DNA of 64,000 nucleotides from Natronincola peptidivorans (GTDB taxonomy: Bacteria > Bacillota > Clostridia > Peptostreptococcales > Natronincolaceae), in contig NZ_FOHU01000009.1 of assembly GCF_900111615.1 (NCBI RefSeq), positions 85,166 through 149,165 of the forward strand, written 5' to 3'. Of this stretch, positions 26,629-36,674 are shown in pieces; the stretch's first letter is position 1; the number at the start of each line of letters is the position of its first letter. Under the pieces are notes generated by a model. It saw only the letters and a program-made list of their open reading frames with translations, ran no database searches and was not told the origin of the DNA. The translations under genes and the position numbers were made by a program.

Positions 26629-28116
26629 CTACAATGTTACCCCTGTTTTAAAGATTGCGATTTCTCTAAATTCATTTTTTTCATTATTAACAAGTTTACC
26701 ACTGGCAACTTCAACAATATAGTGGATAAATTTTTCCAAAACTTCTTCCATTGATTGATCTTCTACAAGGGTTCCAGCATTAAAATCTATCCAATTTTTC
26801 TTTTTGTTGTAAATCTCTGAATTGGAAGATATTTTTATTGTTGGAACAAAGGTACCAAAGGGAGTCCCTCTACCTGTTGTAAATAAAACCATATGGCAGC
26901 CTGATGCAGCTAAAGCTGTTGAAGCTACTAAATCATTCCCAGGAGCACTTAGAAGGTTTAATCCTTTTTCTGTTAATATCTCCCCATACTTTAGTACGTC
27001 CACAACTTTAGAATGACCTGCTTTCTGGGTACATCCTAAAGATTTGTCTTCTAAGGTAGTTATACCACCTTCTTTATTTCCAGGAGATGGGTTTTCATAT
27101 ACAGGTTGATTATTTGCTAAGAAATACTCTTTAAAATCATTGATTAGGTGTACTATTTTTCCAAAGACTTCTTCGTCCTTTGCTCTTTCCATCAATATCG
27201 TCTCTGCTCCAAACATTTCAGGCACCTCGGTTAGTACACTTGTACCACCCTGGGCAATTAAATAGTCTGAAAAGCTGCCTAATAATGGATTGGCTGTAAT
27301 GCCTGAAAGACCATCAGATCCACCACATTTTAATCCAACCTTTAGCTCTGACAAAGGCACTTCTTCACGGGTATCCCCTTTCATTGTCTCAAAGATCCCC
27401 TTTAAAAGGCAAACGCCTTCCTGTATCTCATCTTCTACCTCTTGGGTTATCAAAAACTTCACTCTGTTCTCATCTATGTCTCCAAGAATTTCTTTGAATT
27501 CTGCTACTTGATTGTTTTCACAGCCAAGGCCTAATACCAGTACTCCACCACAATTGGGATGCTTCACTAAATCACCTAAAATTCTCTTTGTGTTATCATG
27601 ATCATCTCCTAATTGGGAGCATCCATAATTATGCTTGTAAACCTCAATATGATCAATTAAGCTTATATCTACTTCAGTCTTAAAAGTATCTACGATCATT
27701 TGTCCAGTACCATTTACACAACCAACTGTTGGGACAATCCATAATTCATTTCTTATACCCACACTGCCATTTTCTCTCTTGTAGCCCATGAATACTTGAT
27801 TATCCCTTGTGATATCTCTATCTACTAGTTTTTGATTGAAAGCATACTCAATATTTCCACTTAACTTGGTTTTTGTGTTGTGAACATGGACATGGTCTCC
27901 TGCTGCTATATCCTCCAGTGAATAGCCTATAGGCAACCCGTATTTAATAATGTCTTCATCTTTGCTGATTTTCTTAACTGCTACCTTATGGCCTTTCGAG
28001 ATATCCATCCTAAGTTGTACTACTACCCCATCAATTTCTAATGTTTCCCCAGCTTTTAAATCAGTTAGTGCTACCAGCACATTGTCTTTATCATGGATCT
28101 TTATAAACCTTTTCAT
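26629..28116 (-). CDS. uxaA: Altronate dehydratase
   Basis: A 495-residue enzyme that converts D-altronate to 2-keto-3-deoxygluconate. It has both expected parts in one chain: an N-terminal SAF-like domain (about 1-90, IHDKDNVLVALTDLKAGE, GDHVHVHN) and the C-terminal UxaA catalytic domain with GYKRENGSVGIRNE, CVNGTG, HNYGCSQLGDDHDNT, LKCGGSDGLSG and TTGRGTPFGTFVPT. Last gene of the uxaB-uxaC-uxaA operon, 43 bases after uxaC. Confidence 0.95.
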   Translation of the reverse strand: MKRFIKIHDKDNVLVALTDLKAGETLEIDGVVVQLRMDISKGHKVAVKKISKDEDIIKYGLPIGYSLEDIAAGDHVHVHNTKTKLSGNIEYAFNQKLVDRDITRDNQVFMGYKRENGSVGIRNELWIVPTVGCVNGTGQMIVDTFKTEVDISLIDHIEVYKHNYGCSQLGDDHDNTKRILGDLVKHPNCGGVLVLGLGCENNQVAEFKEILGDIDENRVKFLITQEVEDEIQEGVCLLKGIFETMKGDTREEVPLSELKVGLKCGGSDGLSGITANPLLGSFSDYLIAQGGTSVLTEVPEMFGAETILMERAKDEEVFGKIVHLINDFKEYFLANNQPVYENPSPGNKEGGITTLEDKSLGCTQKAGHSKVVDVLKYGEILTEKGLNLLSAPGNDLVASTALAASGCHMVLFTTGRGTPFGTFVPTIKISSNSEIYNKKKNWIDFNAGTLVEDQSMEEVLEKFIHYIVEVASGKLVNNEKNEFREIAIFKTGVTL

Positions 28117-28159
28117 AAATCCTCCTTTCTATCGTAATAAGCTTAGATTTCTGTCCACT

Positions 28160-29569
28160 TTACTGAAGACGAAACCCAAAATAACGATTGGTATTATAGT
28201 AACAAATATCCTTCACAATCTTCCCTAATAAATCGATATCATTTGGAAACTCTCCATTTTCTACCCATTCACCTAACAAGTTGCATAGGATTCTTCTAAA
28301 GTATTCATGTCTTGTGTAGGATAAAACACTTCTAGAGTCTGTGAGCATTCCTATAAATCTACTTAATAATCCCATATTGGCTAAAGCTATCATTTGTCTA
28401 ATCATTCCGTCCTTCTGATCGTTAAACCACCAGCCAGATCCAAACTGTATCTTCCCTGGTATTCCCCCGCCTTGGAAAGATCCTATCATAGTAGCCAACA
28501 CTTCATTGTCCCTAGGATTCAAACAATAGAGAATTGTTTTTGGCAGTTCATTTGTCGTATCTAATGCATCTAGGAACTTGGCCAAAGCTTCTGCAAAAAC
28601 ATAGTCTCCAATGGTATCAAAGCCTGTATCCGGACCTATTGTTCTCATCATTCTGCTATTTACATTTCGAATGGTCCCTATATGCAGCTGCATCGCCCAT
28701 CCTAGCTTGGCATATTCTCTTCCTAAGAATAACAGTACATGAGTTTTATATTTTCGGATATCTGACGCTGTTAATTCTTCTTGATTTAAAGCCTTTACAA
28801 AGATATCATTAATTTCTTCCTGGTGGCCTTCTTCGAATACGATTGGATCCAAGGCATGATCAGATGCTTTGCATCCTAAGGAATCAAAATATAGAACACG
28901 TTCCTTTAGTGCATCTAGTAAAGCATCCATGCTTACGATGTCTCTTCCCACTACTTCTCCTAGTTTTTTAATCCAGGTTGTAAAGCCCTCCCTCTCAATG
29001 TTGATTGCCTTGTCAGGTCGAAGTGCCGGCAATACTTTTACGTCGAAGGTAGTATCTTCTGCAATAGCCTTATGATATTCTAATGTATCAATTGGATCAT
29101 CAGTGGTACAAATCACCTTTACATCAGATCTTTTAATTAGTTCTCGTGCTGTAAATTCCTCTTTTTGCAGCAGTTCATTACACTTTTCCCAAATTTCTTC
29201 TGCAGATTCTGGATTAAGTAGTGTATCTATGCCAAAATATCGTTGCAGTTCCAGATGGGTCCAATGGTATAGTGGGTTTCCTATGGTATAGGGAACTGTC
29301 TCTGCCCATTTTAAAAACTTATCCTTATCTTCAGCATCACCGGTAATGTATTTTTCATCAATACCATTGCTTCTCATGGCTTTCCATTTGTAATGATCTC
29401 CACCAAGCCAGATTTCAGTTATATTTCTATAACGCTTATTTTCTGCGATTTCCTTGGGATTTAAATGGCAATGATAATCGATAATTGGCATTTCCTTCGC
29501 AAAGTCGTGATATAGCTTAATCGCCGTTTCATTGTTTAATAAAAAATTCTCATCCAAAAATTTTTTCAT
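28160..29569 (-). CDS. uxaC: Glucuronate/galacturonate isomerase
   Basis: A 469-residue amidohydrolase-fold isomerase that opens both pathways: D-galacturonate to tagaturonate and D-glucuronate to fructuronate. Motifs include PIIDYHCHLNPKEIAENK with the metal HxH, CTTDDPIDTLEYHKAI, MQLHIGTIRNVN and GSGWWFNDQKDGM. The CGAGGAGGG site precedes the ATG. Middle gene of the uxaBCA operon. Confidence 0.96.
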   Translation of the reverse strand: MKKFLDENFLLNNETAIKLYHDFAKEMPIIDYHCHLNPKEIAENKRYRNITEIWLGGDHYKWKAMRSNGIDEKYITGDAEDKDKFLKWAETVPYTIGNPLYHWTHLELQRYFGIDTLLNPESAEEIWEKCNELLQKEEFTARELIKRSDVKVICTTDDPIDTLEYHKAIAEDTTFDVKVLPALRPDKAINIEREGFTTWIKKLGEVVGRDIVSMDALLDALKERVLYFDSLGCKASDHALDPIVFEEGHQEEINDIFVKALNQEELTASDIRKYKTHVLLFLGREYAKLGWAMQLHIGTIRNVNSRMMRTIGPDTGFDTIGDYVFAEALAKFLDALDTTNELPKTILYCLNPRDNEVLATMIGSFQGGGIPGKIQFGSGWWFNDQKDGMIRQMIALANMGLLSRFIGMLTDSRSVLSYTRHEYFRRILCNLLGEWVENGEFPNDIDLLGKIVKDICYYNTNRYFGFRLQ

Positions 29570-29626
29570 TGTTACCCTCCTCGTATATTTTCGTATTGTA
29601 AACTTAAATATATCTATATACTGGTG

Positions 29627-31069
29627 TTAAAAAGTTTGTACTGCTTCTTGCATACCCTTATCCAATAGCATTTCTAGATAATCCGTCACTTGTTGATGCA
29701 GTCCATCTATCTTGTTTAAGTCCATCTCCCAGTTTTTCTCATACCCTAATACTGCCTCAACAATCTGCTCTAGACTTTGTCTTGTTCCATCATATGATGC
29801 CCATAGGTTTTGATATAGCTCAAGGATATCCTCGTCATCTTTTAAATCAATCCTCACACCATCTCTCTCTCCTCTGTAGAAGGCAATCAGGGCAGCAAGG
29901 GAAAATACTAACCTATTTGGCAAACTATTATTGCTCTCTTGATATTGTAAAATAGATGGTAAAACTCTTGTTTTAAATTTAGACATACCGTTTAGAGATA
30001 TACTCATTAGATAATGCTTGATAAAAGGGTTCTTAAACCTATCCATAACTGCTTGAGCAAAATCCTGTAATTCTTTCTCTGACAGCTCCAATGTAGGAAT
30101 AATTTCATCATAGATTGCATCCTGAATAAACTTACCAACAACCGGATCATCTATCGCTTCCTTTACAGTATCCTTCCCATATAAATATGAAACGGGTACC
30201 ATGGCTGTATGGGCACCATTTAATATTCTTACTTTTCTTGTTCTATAAGGTGTAAGATCATCGACAAATAATACATTTAATCCTGCTTTATCAGCTGGGA
30301 ATTCATCCTTCACCCATTGAGGTCCTTCGATAACCCATAAATGGAATTGTTCTCCTTCCACCACCAGCTTATCTTCATATCCTAGTTCTTTAGTAATCTC
30401 TTCTATCTTATCCTTTGGATATCCAGGTACAATTCTATCAACCAACGTATTGCAGAATGTATTGGCTTCATTTATCCATTCTACAAATCCTTCTTCTAAA
30501 TTCCATAGCTTTGCTAATTTTACAATAGTTTCTTTAAGCTTTTCACCATTTTTATCGATAAGCTCACATGGTAAGAAGATAAATCCTTTCTCCATATCTC
30601 CATTAAAAAATTGGTATCTATGATACAAAAACGCTGTTAACTTGCCAGGAAAGCTGCTTTGGGGTCTATCTTCAAGCCTATCCTTTTCTTCATAAACAAT
30701 TCCAGCCTCTGTTGTATTAGAAGTGATGAATCTTAACTGGGGATTTTCTGCTGCTTTTAAAAACTCATTATAATCGCTATAGGTATTTATTCCTCTACTT
30801 ATAGAGCTTATAATTGTATGCTCACTGATAACTTCTCCATTTTTAATCCCATTCAAATATAAGGTAAATAATCCATCTTGTTCATTTAGTATTTTTACTC
30901 TACCCTTTTCTATTGGCTGTATGACTACTGCACTTCCATTGAAGTAGCCTGCTTTATTCATCTCAGCTATCATCCAGTCAACAAAGGCACACATAAAATT
31001 ACCTTCTCCAAATTGTAATACTTTTTCCCTATAGGATTTCTTTTCAAAGCATTCATTAATTTTTTTCAT
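29627..31069 (-). CDS. uxaB: Tagaturonate reductase (altronate oxidoreductase)
   Basis: A 480-residue polyol dehydrogenase related to UxuB. Signature [21 protein letters not shown] binds NAD, and the C-terminal stretch [20 protein letters not shown] is typical of UxaB. It reduces D-tagaturonate to D-altronate. It leads the uxaB-uxaC-uxaA operon. A LacI-type operator lies 23 bases upstream of its start. Confidence 0.94.
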   Translation of the reverse strand: MKKINECFEKKSYREKVLQFGEGNFMCAFVDWMIAEMNKAGYFNGSAVVIQPIEKGRVKILNEQDGLFTLYLNGIKNGEVISEHTIISSISRGINTYSDYNEFLKAAENPQLRFITSNTTEAGIVYEEKDRLEDRPQSSFPGKLTAFLYHRYQFFNGDMEKGFIFLPCELIDKNGEKLKETIVKLAKLWNLEEGFVEWINEANTFCNTLVDRIVPGYPKDKIEEITKELGYEDKLVVEGEQFHLWVIEGPQWVKDEFPADKAGLNVLFVDDLTPYRTRKVRILNGAHTAMVPVSYLYGKDTVKEAIDDPVVGKFIQDAIYDEIIPTLELSEKELQDFAQAVMDRFKNPFIKHYLMSISLNGMSKFKTRVLPSILQYQESNNSLPNRLVFSLAALIAFYRGERDGVRIDLKDDEDILELYQNLWASYDGTRQSLEQIVEAVLGYEKNWEMDLNKIDGLHQQVTDYLEMLLDKGMQEAVQTF

Positions 31070-31091
31070 GGCTTTACCCTCCTTTGTTTTA

Positions 31092-31105
31092 TGTTAACGT
31101 GTGCA
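31092..31105. promoter_or_regulatory. Candidate LacI-family operator upstream of uxaB
   Basis: TGTTAACGTGTGCA, a pseudo-palindrome centred on CG. The same motif with one change recurs in opposite orientation at 32193-32206, upstream of the lacI-like gene, so the regulator probably controls uxaBCA and itself. Confidence 0.65.
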
Positions 31106-31147
31106 AGAAATTGTGAGAGTCACTCTCTTTATATTATCCATAAAATA

Positions 31148-32161
31148 TTATCTACTCACATCATTTATTCTTTTTACTGATTCTCTTACTTGTAATGTTG
31201 TTGGAACATAAATCCTTTCATGTTCTAGATGCTTACCTTCAATTAGCTTCAATAGCTTCGTGGCTCCTTTGATACTAATCTCCTCAATAGGTCTCTTCAC
31301 AGTTGTAAGGGCTGGTGATAAAAAGGATGAAAAAACATTGTCATCAAATCCAACAATTGAAATATCTTCTGGTACCCTTAGCCCCTCATTTACAATTGCT
31401 TTAATGGCACCTACAGCCATATCGTCATTTGAGCAGAATACTGCTGTTGGAATATTTTGAAGACTTAGAAGCTGCTTCATTGCTTTATAGCCGCTTTCCA
31501 AATCATATTTTCCTTCAACGGTATAGGCTCTATGCATAGGAATACTATGATTTATTAAAGCCTGTAGGAATCCTTCCTTTCTCTCATATGAAGATCTAAA
31601 TCCTTTTTTCCCTTCAATAAGGGCAATGTCCCTATGCCCTTCACTTATTAGGTATTCTACCGCATTTTGAACGCCATTGCGGTCATCAGAGAGAATGTTA
31701 ATGACATTAGCATCCTGGACTTCTCTATTCAACACCACAGTAGGAATGTTTTTTTCTAATATATTATAGATAAAATAGTCATCCTTTGTACTTTGACTCA
31801 TAACGATAATGCCATCAAAACGTTTTTTGTTGATTACATTTAAATTAGCATATCCATCGATACCGCTTACAGTAAGATTAAATTCTTTATGTGCAACACT
31901 GTTTACCCCTTTAACGACTTCATAAAAGAAGCTAGATGATGTACCTTCATCAATTGATGAGAAAAATAGTCCAATATTATAAGACCTATGGAGTACTAAA
32001 CTCTTAGCATTATAATTAGGTATATAATTCAAAGATTCAGCAATTGTCTTGATTTTTGTTTTTGTAGACTGGCTAATTAAAGGGCTGTCATTTAAGGCTC
32101 TGGAAACTGTAGTGTGCGAGACACCTGCAAGCTTTGCAATATCCTTTATTGTAACGTTCAT
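31148..32161 (-). CDS. LacI-family transcriptional regulator of uronate genes
   Basis: A 337-residue repressor. N-terminal helix-turn-helix with hinge helix (NVTIKDIAKLAGVSHTTVSRALN) and a periplasmic-binding-like ligand domain (GLFFSSIDEG, FCSNDDMAVGAIKAI, ISIVGFDDN). It lies directly upstream of uxaB on the same strand. Similar operator candidates at 31092-31105 and 32193-32206 support control of uxaBCA plus autoregulation. The effector is probably a uronate or KDG. Confidence 0.9.
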   Translation of the reverse strand: MNVTIKDIAKLAGVSHTTVSRALNDSPLISQSTKTKIKTIAESLNYIPNYNAKSLVLHRSYNIGLFFSSIDEGTSSSFFYEVVKGVNSVAHKEFNLTVSGIDGYANLNVINKKRFDGIIVMSQSTKDDYFIYNILEKNIPTVVLNREVQDANVINILSDDRNGVQNAVEYLISEGHRDIALIEGKKGFRSSYERKEGFLQALINHSIPMHRAYTVEGKYDLESGYKAMKQLLSLQNIPTAVFCSNDDMAVGAIKAIVNEGLRVPEDISIVGFDDNVFSSFLSPALTTVKRPIEEISIKGATKLLKLIEGKHLEHERIYVPTTLQVRESVKRINDVSR

Positions 32162-32192
32162 TTTACCACCTCAAAAACATCATATCATATTA

Positions 32193-32206
32193 TGCACACG
32201 ATAACA
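32193..32206. promoter_or_regulatory. Candidate LacI-family operator upstream of the lacI-like gene
   Basis: TGCACACGATAACA is the reverse complement of the uxaB-upstream motif with one substitution, 32 bases before the start codon. Confidence 0.62.
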
Positions 32207-32315
32207 ATTATTTATATTTATCAAGTAAAATTGGATTTAAGTAGGATTTTAATGCAATTAAATCAAAAGAGAGGGTTGGCAGCCATCGGATAATTTGCTT
32301 GTGATGAGAAACAAA

Positions 32316-32340
32316 TAAACCTTATCTTTCTGCGATAAGC
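32316..32340 (-). terminator. Terminator after the kduD-kduI-gntR operon
   Basis: CTTATC / GATAAG stem with a T-rich tail on the minus strand, just downstream of the GntR gene stop. The stem is short. Confidence 0.5.
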
Positions 32341-32355
32341 CTTATGAGTGTATCT

Positions 32356-33060
32356 TTAATCATTAATGTCTTTATCATGTATGAAGTAGTCTGCAAACTC
32401 TGTGTAGATTCGGTGGCCCAATCTCTCAATACCACTATTTAGATGTTTATTAACAAATGCTTCTATACAATCAATTTTTTTGTTCTTTATGATATCTACT
32501 AATTCTACATGATCTTCATAAATAGCTTGAAAGTTCTTAACTGCAACAATATCCAGCATTCTGAATCTAGTATAATGTACCTGCAGTTTTTGAATTTGCT
32601 CCCAAACAATTAGTTTGTTTGTTGCTTTAAACCATACCTTGTGAAGTTCACCATCTATTTTATAGAATTCTTCTGTAGTAAAATCTGATTTTAAAAGAGC
32701 CTCTTGAAGCTTTAGATTATATTCAAGTCCAGCTACTAGACGATCATCAAGCATCTTTATGGCATCTCTAATAACCATCGTCTCAATCGCTATTCTCATA
32801 TAGATGAATTGGTGAATACGATCCATATCCAACAAAGAAACATAATTTGCCTTATATGGAATAGTAACCACCAATCCAGAATTGTTAAGCCTTTGAAGCA
32901 CATCTCTACTAGGAGTCCTAGATATATTATATCTTTCGCATATGTCTTGCTCAGTTAAAATTTGTCCTGGTTTAATCGTTAAATTAAGTATATCTTTTTC
33001 TAGATTTTTATACACATCTTCTGCAATTGTATTGGCTTTATAATGTTTTATACCTGTCAT
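32356..33060 (-). CDS. GntR-family regulator, FCD type
   Basis: A 234-residue regulator. The N-terminal winged helix reads DILNLTIKPGQILTEQDICERYNISRTPSRDV; the FCD domain follows with ELHKVWFKATN and YEDHVELVDII. It is last in the kduD-kduI-gntR operon, 55 bases after kduI. The nested palindrome at 34782-34811 ahead of kduD is the best operator candidate. The likely effector is a product of unsaturated uronate breakdown. Confidence 0.87.
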   Translation of the reverse strand: MTGIKHYKANTIAEDVYKNLEKDILNLTIKPGQILTEQDICERYNISRTPSRDVLQRLNNSGLVVTIPYKANYVSLLDMDRIHQFIYMRIAIETMVIRDAIKMLDDRLVAGLEYNLKLQEALLKSDFTTEEFYKIDGELHKVWFKATNKLIVWEQIQKLQVHYTRFRMLDIVAVKNFQAIYEDHVELVDIIKNKKIDCIEAFVNKHLNSGIERLGHRIYTEFADYFIHDKDIND

Positions 33061-33115
33061 ATCTAAAACTCCTCGTACAATAAAATAATTATTTGTTATT
33101 TTGATGCATATCTTG

Positions 33116-33952
33116 TTATTCGATATCTTTTATTGCAATATGGTCCATATCTGTAAACTCAATGTTTTCACCGCACATACCCCATATAAAGGTATAATTG
33201 CTAGTTCCTACACCGCTATGTATAGACCAGCTAGGAGATATAATGGCTTGTTCATTAGCCATGACAACATGCCTTGTCTCTTGAGGTTGCCCCATTAAAT
33301 GGAAAACCCTAGCCTCATCATCCATATTAAAGTACATATACACTTCCATACGTCTTTCATGGGTATGGGCAGGCATTGTGTTCCATACACTTCCTGGTTC
33401 AAGAATAGTCATTCCCATAACCAACTGACAACTTTCACATACGTCTGGATGTATGTATTGATTAATTGTCCTTACATTTAGATTTTCTTTTTCCCCTAGT
33501 TTTACTTTTTTTGCTTGTTCTAAAGTAATCCTTCTAGTGGGAAAAGCTTTGTGGGCTGGACTACTATTAAAATAAAATTTTGCTGGGCTATTGATATTTT
33601 CTGATTCAAAAGTAACATCCATACCGCCCATTCCAATATAAAGACCATCAGCATTGTCTAAGATAAATTCATTACCATCTATTGTTACCTTTCCTTTGCC
33701 GCCAATATTTATTATCCCAGCTTCTCTTCTTTCAAAGAAATAGCTAACACCTAGTTCCTTACCAGCACTTAGTTTGATTTCCTCTCCTACAGGCATGATA
33801 CCACCAGCGATAATTCTATCAATATGAGAATAAACCAAAGCCGCTTCATTTTCTACAAATAACTTTTCTATTAAGTAATGGTTTCTTAGCTCTTCCGTTG
33901 TATAATATTTGGAATCCTCTGGATGATTTGCGTATCTTATTTCTAAATTCAT
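33116..33952 (-). CDS. kduI: 5-keto-4-deoxyuronate isomerase
   Basis: A 278-residue cupin-fold enzyme that converts 5-keto-4-deoxyuronate (DKI) to 2,5-diketo-3-deoxygluconate. The zinc-site motif NTMPAHTHERRMEVYMYF and the C-terminal SPSWSIHSGVGTSNYTFIWGM match KduI. Length is standard. It is the second gene of the operon, 24 bases after kduD. Confidence 0.95.
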   Translation of the reverse strand: MNLEIRYANHPEDSKYYTTEELRNHYLIEKLFVENEAALVYSHIDRIIAGGIMPVGEEIKLSAGKELGVSYFFERREAGIINIGGKGKVTIDGNEFILDNADGLYIGMGGMDVTFESENINSPAKFYFNSSPAHKAFPTRRITLEQAKKVKLGEKENLNVRTINQYIHPDVCESCQLVMGMTILEPGSVWNTMPAHTHERRMEVYMYFNMDDEARVFHLMGQPQETRHVVMANEQAIISPSWSIHSGVGTSNYTFIWGMCGENIEFTDMDHIAIKDIE

Positions 33953-33976
33953 CTAACATCACTCCTTATCAAATTT

Positions 33977-34732
33977 CTATCTTGCAAGCCAGCCGCCATC
34001 AACGGCAATTGTAAATCCATTAACATAGTCTGAAGCTTTAGATGCTAGAAAAACTACTGTTCCATCCAAGTCCTCAGGGGTTCCCCATCGATTAGCAGGT
34101 ATTCTTGATAAAATTTCTGAACTTCTTCCTTCGTCTGCCCTAAGAGCAGCCGTATTATCTGTAGCCATATACCCTGGAGCTATTGCATTAGTATTAATAT
34201 TATACTTAGCCCACTCATTTGCCATTAACATGGTTAGGCCTTTGACACCAGATTTACTGCCTGTGTATGAAGGAACTCTTATACCTCCCTGGAAAGAGAG
34301 CATGGATGCAATATTTATTATCTTTCCTCCAGTTCTCTGCTCAATAAACTTTTTAGCTACCGCTTGACTTAAGAAAAATACCATTTTAAGATTGATATTC
34401 ATAACATCGTCCCAATCTTTTTCAGAAAAATTAATAGAATCTTCACGCCTAATAATTCCTGCGTTATTAACTAGAATGTCTACTTTGCCGAAGTTATCCA
34501 TAGCCGCTTCCATAACCTTTGGAATAGAACTCATTTCCATCAAGTTAGCTTGAACACCAACAAATTTTCTACCTGTTTTTTCTACTAGGCTTTTTGTTTC
34601 ATCTAAATCAGTAGATCCTACACCTAGGATATCTGCTCCTGCCTTGGCTAAGGCTATAGCCATACTTTGACCAAGTCCCGTTCTACAGCCTGTAACTATT
34701 GCTACCTTACCTTCTAATGAAAATATATCCAT
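33977..34732 (-). CDS. kduD: 2-keto-3-deoxygluconate dehydrogenase (KduD), short-chain dehydrogenase
   Basis: A 251-residue SDR enzyme. The cofactor motif is VTGCRTGLGQSMA, then NNAG, and the catalytic Ser/Tyr/Lys are in NIASMLSFQGG and SYTGSKSG. Together with KduI it converts pectin-derived unsaturated uronate into KDG. First gene of the operon; the nested palindrome lies 50 bases upstream of its start. Confidence 0.93.
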   Translation of the reverse strand: MDIFSLEGKVAIVTGCRTGLGQSMAIALAKAGADILGVGSTDLDETKSLVEKTGRKFVGVQANLMEMSSIPKVMEAAMDNFGKVDILVNNAGIIRREDSINFSEKDWDDVMNINLKMVFFLSQAVAKKFIEQRTGGKIINIASMLSFQGGIRVPSYTGSKSGVKGLTMLMANEWAKYNINTNAIAPGYMATDNTAALRADEGRSSEILSRIPANRWGTPEDLDGTVVFLASKASDYVNGFTIAVDGGWLAR

Positions 34733-34781
34733 TATAAACCTCCTTTTATAAAATATGATATGTCTTTTTATCAGTTTTTAT

Positions 34782-34811
34782 ATTGTATACATTGTATACA
34801 ACGTATACAAT
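34782..34811. promoter_or_regulatory. Nested palindromic operator upstream of kduD
   Basis: ATTGTATAC at 34782 and GTATACAAT at 34803 form an outer inverted repeat, and TTGTATACAA at 34792 forms an inner palindrome. The four half-sites resemble GntR-FCD uronate operators. Probably bound by the GntR regulator encoded at the end of the same operon. Confidence 0.75.
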
Positions 34812-34910
34812 TAGTGTAAAGAAATTTCATGTCTATGTCAATAGGTGTTTTATATATATCCAAGCTGAAAACTATCATTATACTAAGAAATATTTGGATG
34901 TTGCTATGCT

Positions 34911-35099
34911 TAATTTTGATACACTAAAGGGCTGCATTTGCAGACAGTGGCCATGATGTCCAATCCATGGAAATGAAAAATCCGTTAAGAAATTCGTATG
35001 TTTGAGCGTAGCGAGTTTGCGAATTATAGGATTTTTCATTGGAATGGATTGTAGACATCATCCATTGGTGAAACCGCAGGCCTGTGTGTATCAAAATTA
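34911..35099. repeat. Palindromic repeat element, copy C (long form)
   Basis: Bounded by a perfect 14-bp inverted repeat (TAATTTTGATACAC). The ends carry the same CTAAAGGGCTGCATTTGCAG and GGTGAAACCGCAGGCCT segments as copies A and B. The middle is a further long imperfect palindrome with GAAATGAAAAATCC arms and a GCGTAGCGAG centre. No coding capacity. Confidence 0.82.
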
Positions 35100-35204
35100 C
35101 GATTGGTCACAATATTTCTAATTATGGTAAATTAAAAATGTATATTTTTACTTCTTAGGTTGGCTATCTATATTTTTATATTGGTTGTAGTACTGTTGTT
35201 GTAG

Positions 35205-35229
35205 AAAAAAAGAAGGCACTAAGCCTTCT
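35205..35229 (-). terminator. Terminator downstream of megL
   Basis: AGAAGGC / GCCTTCT stem with a long T-run on the minus strand, about 155 bases after the megL stop. Confidence 0.85.
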
Positions 35230-35384
35230 ATAACTGGTTTATGTTTTAAAGATTCTTATATGTAATCTGTTTCCCGGTTTCAATTTGAATGCTAAATTTT
35301 TCTGATTTTAAAAATGTATCTAGTTTTCCTCAATACCTTTTAATTTATCATTTGGATAATTGATTTAGAATAGTTCAGTTTATA

Positions 35385-36581
35385 TTATAATTGATCTAAA
35401 GCCTTTACTAAATCTGATATGATATCCTCCGGATTCTCTAAACCTACAGATATTCTCACTAATCCTTCCGAAATATCAGACTCTGCCCTTTCCTCCGGTG
35501 TATAGGGTGAATGGGTCATAGAAGCAGGATGTTGAATTAATGTTTCAGTGTCTCCTAAGCTTACTGCTAATGTACACAATTCCACTGTATTCATCAACTT
35601 TTTACCAGCTTCTAAACCACCCTTCACTTCGAAAGCAATCATGGCACCTGGCAATTTCATCTGTTTTTTAGCCAAATCATATTGGGGAAAGCTCTTTAAT
35701 CCTGGATATGCAATACTCTCTACTGCAGGATGAGATTCTAAGAATTCAGCAATAATTTGAGCATTTGCACAATGTCTCTCCATTCTAAGATCTAAGGTCT
35801 TCATTCCCCTATTAATTAAGTATGCATCAAAAGGGCTGAGAGATGCACCCGTCATGTCCTTTATACCTACCAGCCTTACCTGATTAATAAAATCCTGCTT
35901 TCCTACAGCAAATCCAGCTATTACATCTCCGTGTCCATTTAAATATTTTGTAGCAGAATGAATCACCACATCTGCGCCTAAATCAAGTGGCCTTTGAAGA
36001 TAAGGGGTGCAGTAGGTATTATCTACTACAACAATACACCCTTCTACTTCATGAGCAATTTTTGAAATTGCTTCTATATCTGACATAGTCATATTGGGAT
36101 TTGCAGGGTTTTCAAGGTATACAACCTTCGTGTTTTCTCTCATAGCCTTTCTTACATTTTCAGGATCTGTTGTATCAACAAATGTGACTTCAACACCAAA
36201 CTTTGTTAGTCCGTGGCTTAAGAATGCAAAAGTGCATCCATATAAGGTTTTAGCTGCTAAGATATGATCTCCTGCCTGTACAGCAGTCCATAAAACAGAG
36301 GTAATGGCTCCTATACCTGATGCCGTTGATACAGCCGCTTCAGCATTTTCTAAATTAGCAAGCTTTTCTTCAACCTGTGTGTTGGTTGGGTTTCCTAACC
36401 TGGAATAAATATATCCCCCTTCCTCTAATGCAAATCTTCTTCCCCCCTGCTCTGCTGAATCAAATATAAAAGTAGAAGTCTGATATATTGGCGTTGCCAA
36501 TGCCCCAAATTCATTTTTTTGATATCCAGCATGTACTGCCCTTGTTGAAAAACCCATTTTGTTTAAGCTTTCCTTGTTCAT
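35385..36581 (-). CDS. megL: Methionine gamma-lyase (PLP enzyme)
   Basis: A 398-residue Cys/Met metabolism PLP enzyme. PLP Lys is in [13 protein letters not shown]; the active-site KTLYGCTFA carries the Cys that separates methionine gamma-lyases from cystathionine enzymes, and YSRLGNPT binds cofactor phosphate from the partner subunit. It cleaves methionine to methanethiol, ammonia and 2-oxobutyrate. AAGGAGG precedes the ATG. The TyrR-like activator gene is 93 bases upstream on the same strand with no terminator between, so both may come from the sigma-54 promoter. Confidence 0.92.
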   Translation of the reverse strand: MNKESLNKMGFSTRAVHAGYQKNEFGALATPIYQTSTFIFDSAEQGGRRFALEEGGYIYSRLGNPTNTQVEEKLANLENAEAAVSTASGIGAITSVLWTAVQAGDHILAAKTLYGCTFAFLSHGLTKFGVEVTFVDTTDPENVRKAMRENTKVVYLENPANPNMTMSDIEAISKIAHEVEGCIVVVDNTYCTPYLQRPLDLGADVVIHSATKYLNGHGDVIAGFAVGKQDFINQVRLVGIKDMTGASLSPFDAYLINRGMKTLDLRMERHCANAQIIAEFLESHPAVESIAYPGLKSFPQYDLAKKQMKLPGAMIAFEVKGGLEAGKKLMNTVELCTLAVSLGDTETLIQHPASMTHSPYTPEERAESDISEGLVRISVGLENPEDIISDLVKALDQL

Positions 36582-36674
36582 CCTGTATCCTCCTTAACTT
36601 TCATTATAATAGCTGTTTTGCATTTTAATTATTTGCTCATTATATTTTTTCATTTTATGGAGGTGTAATCTCAA

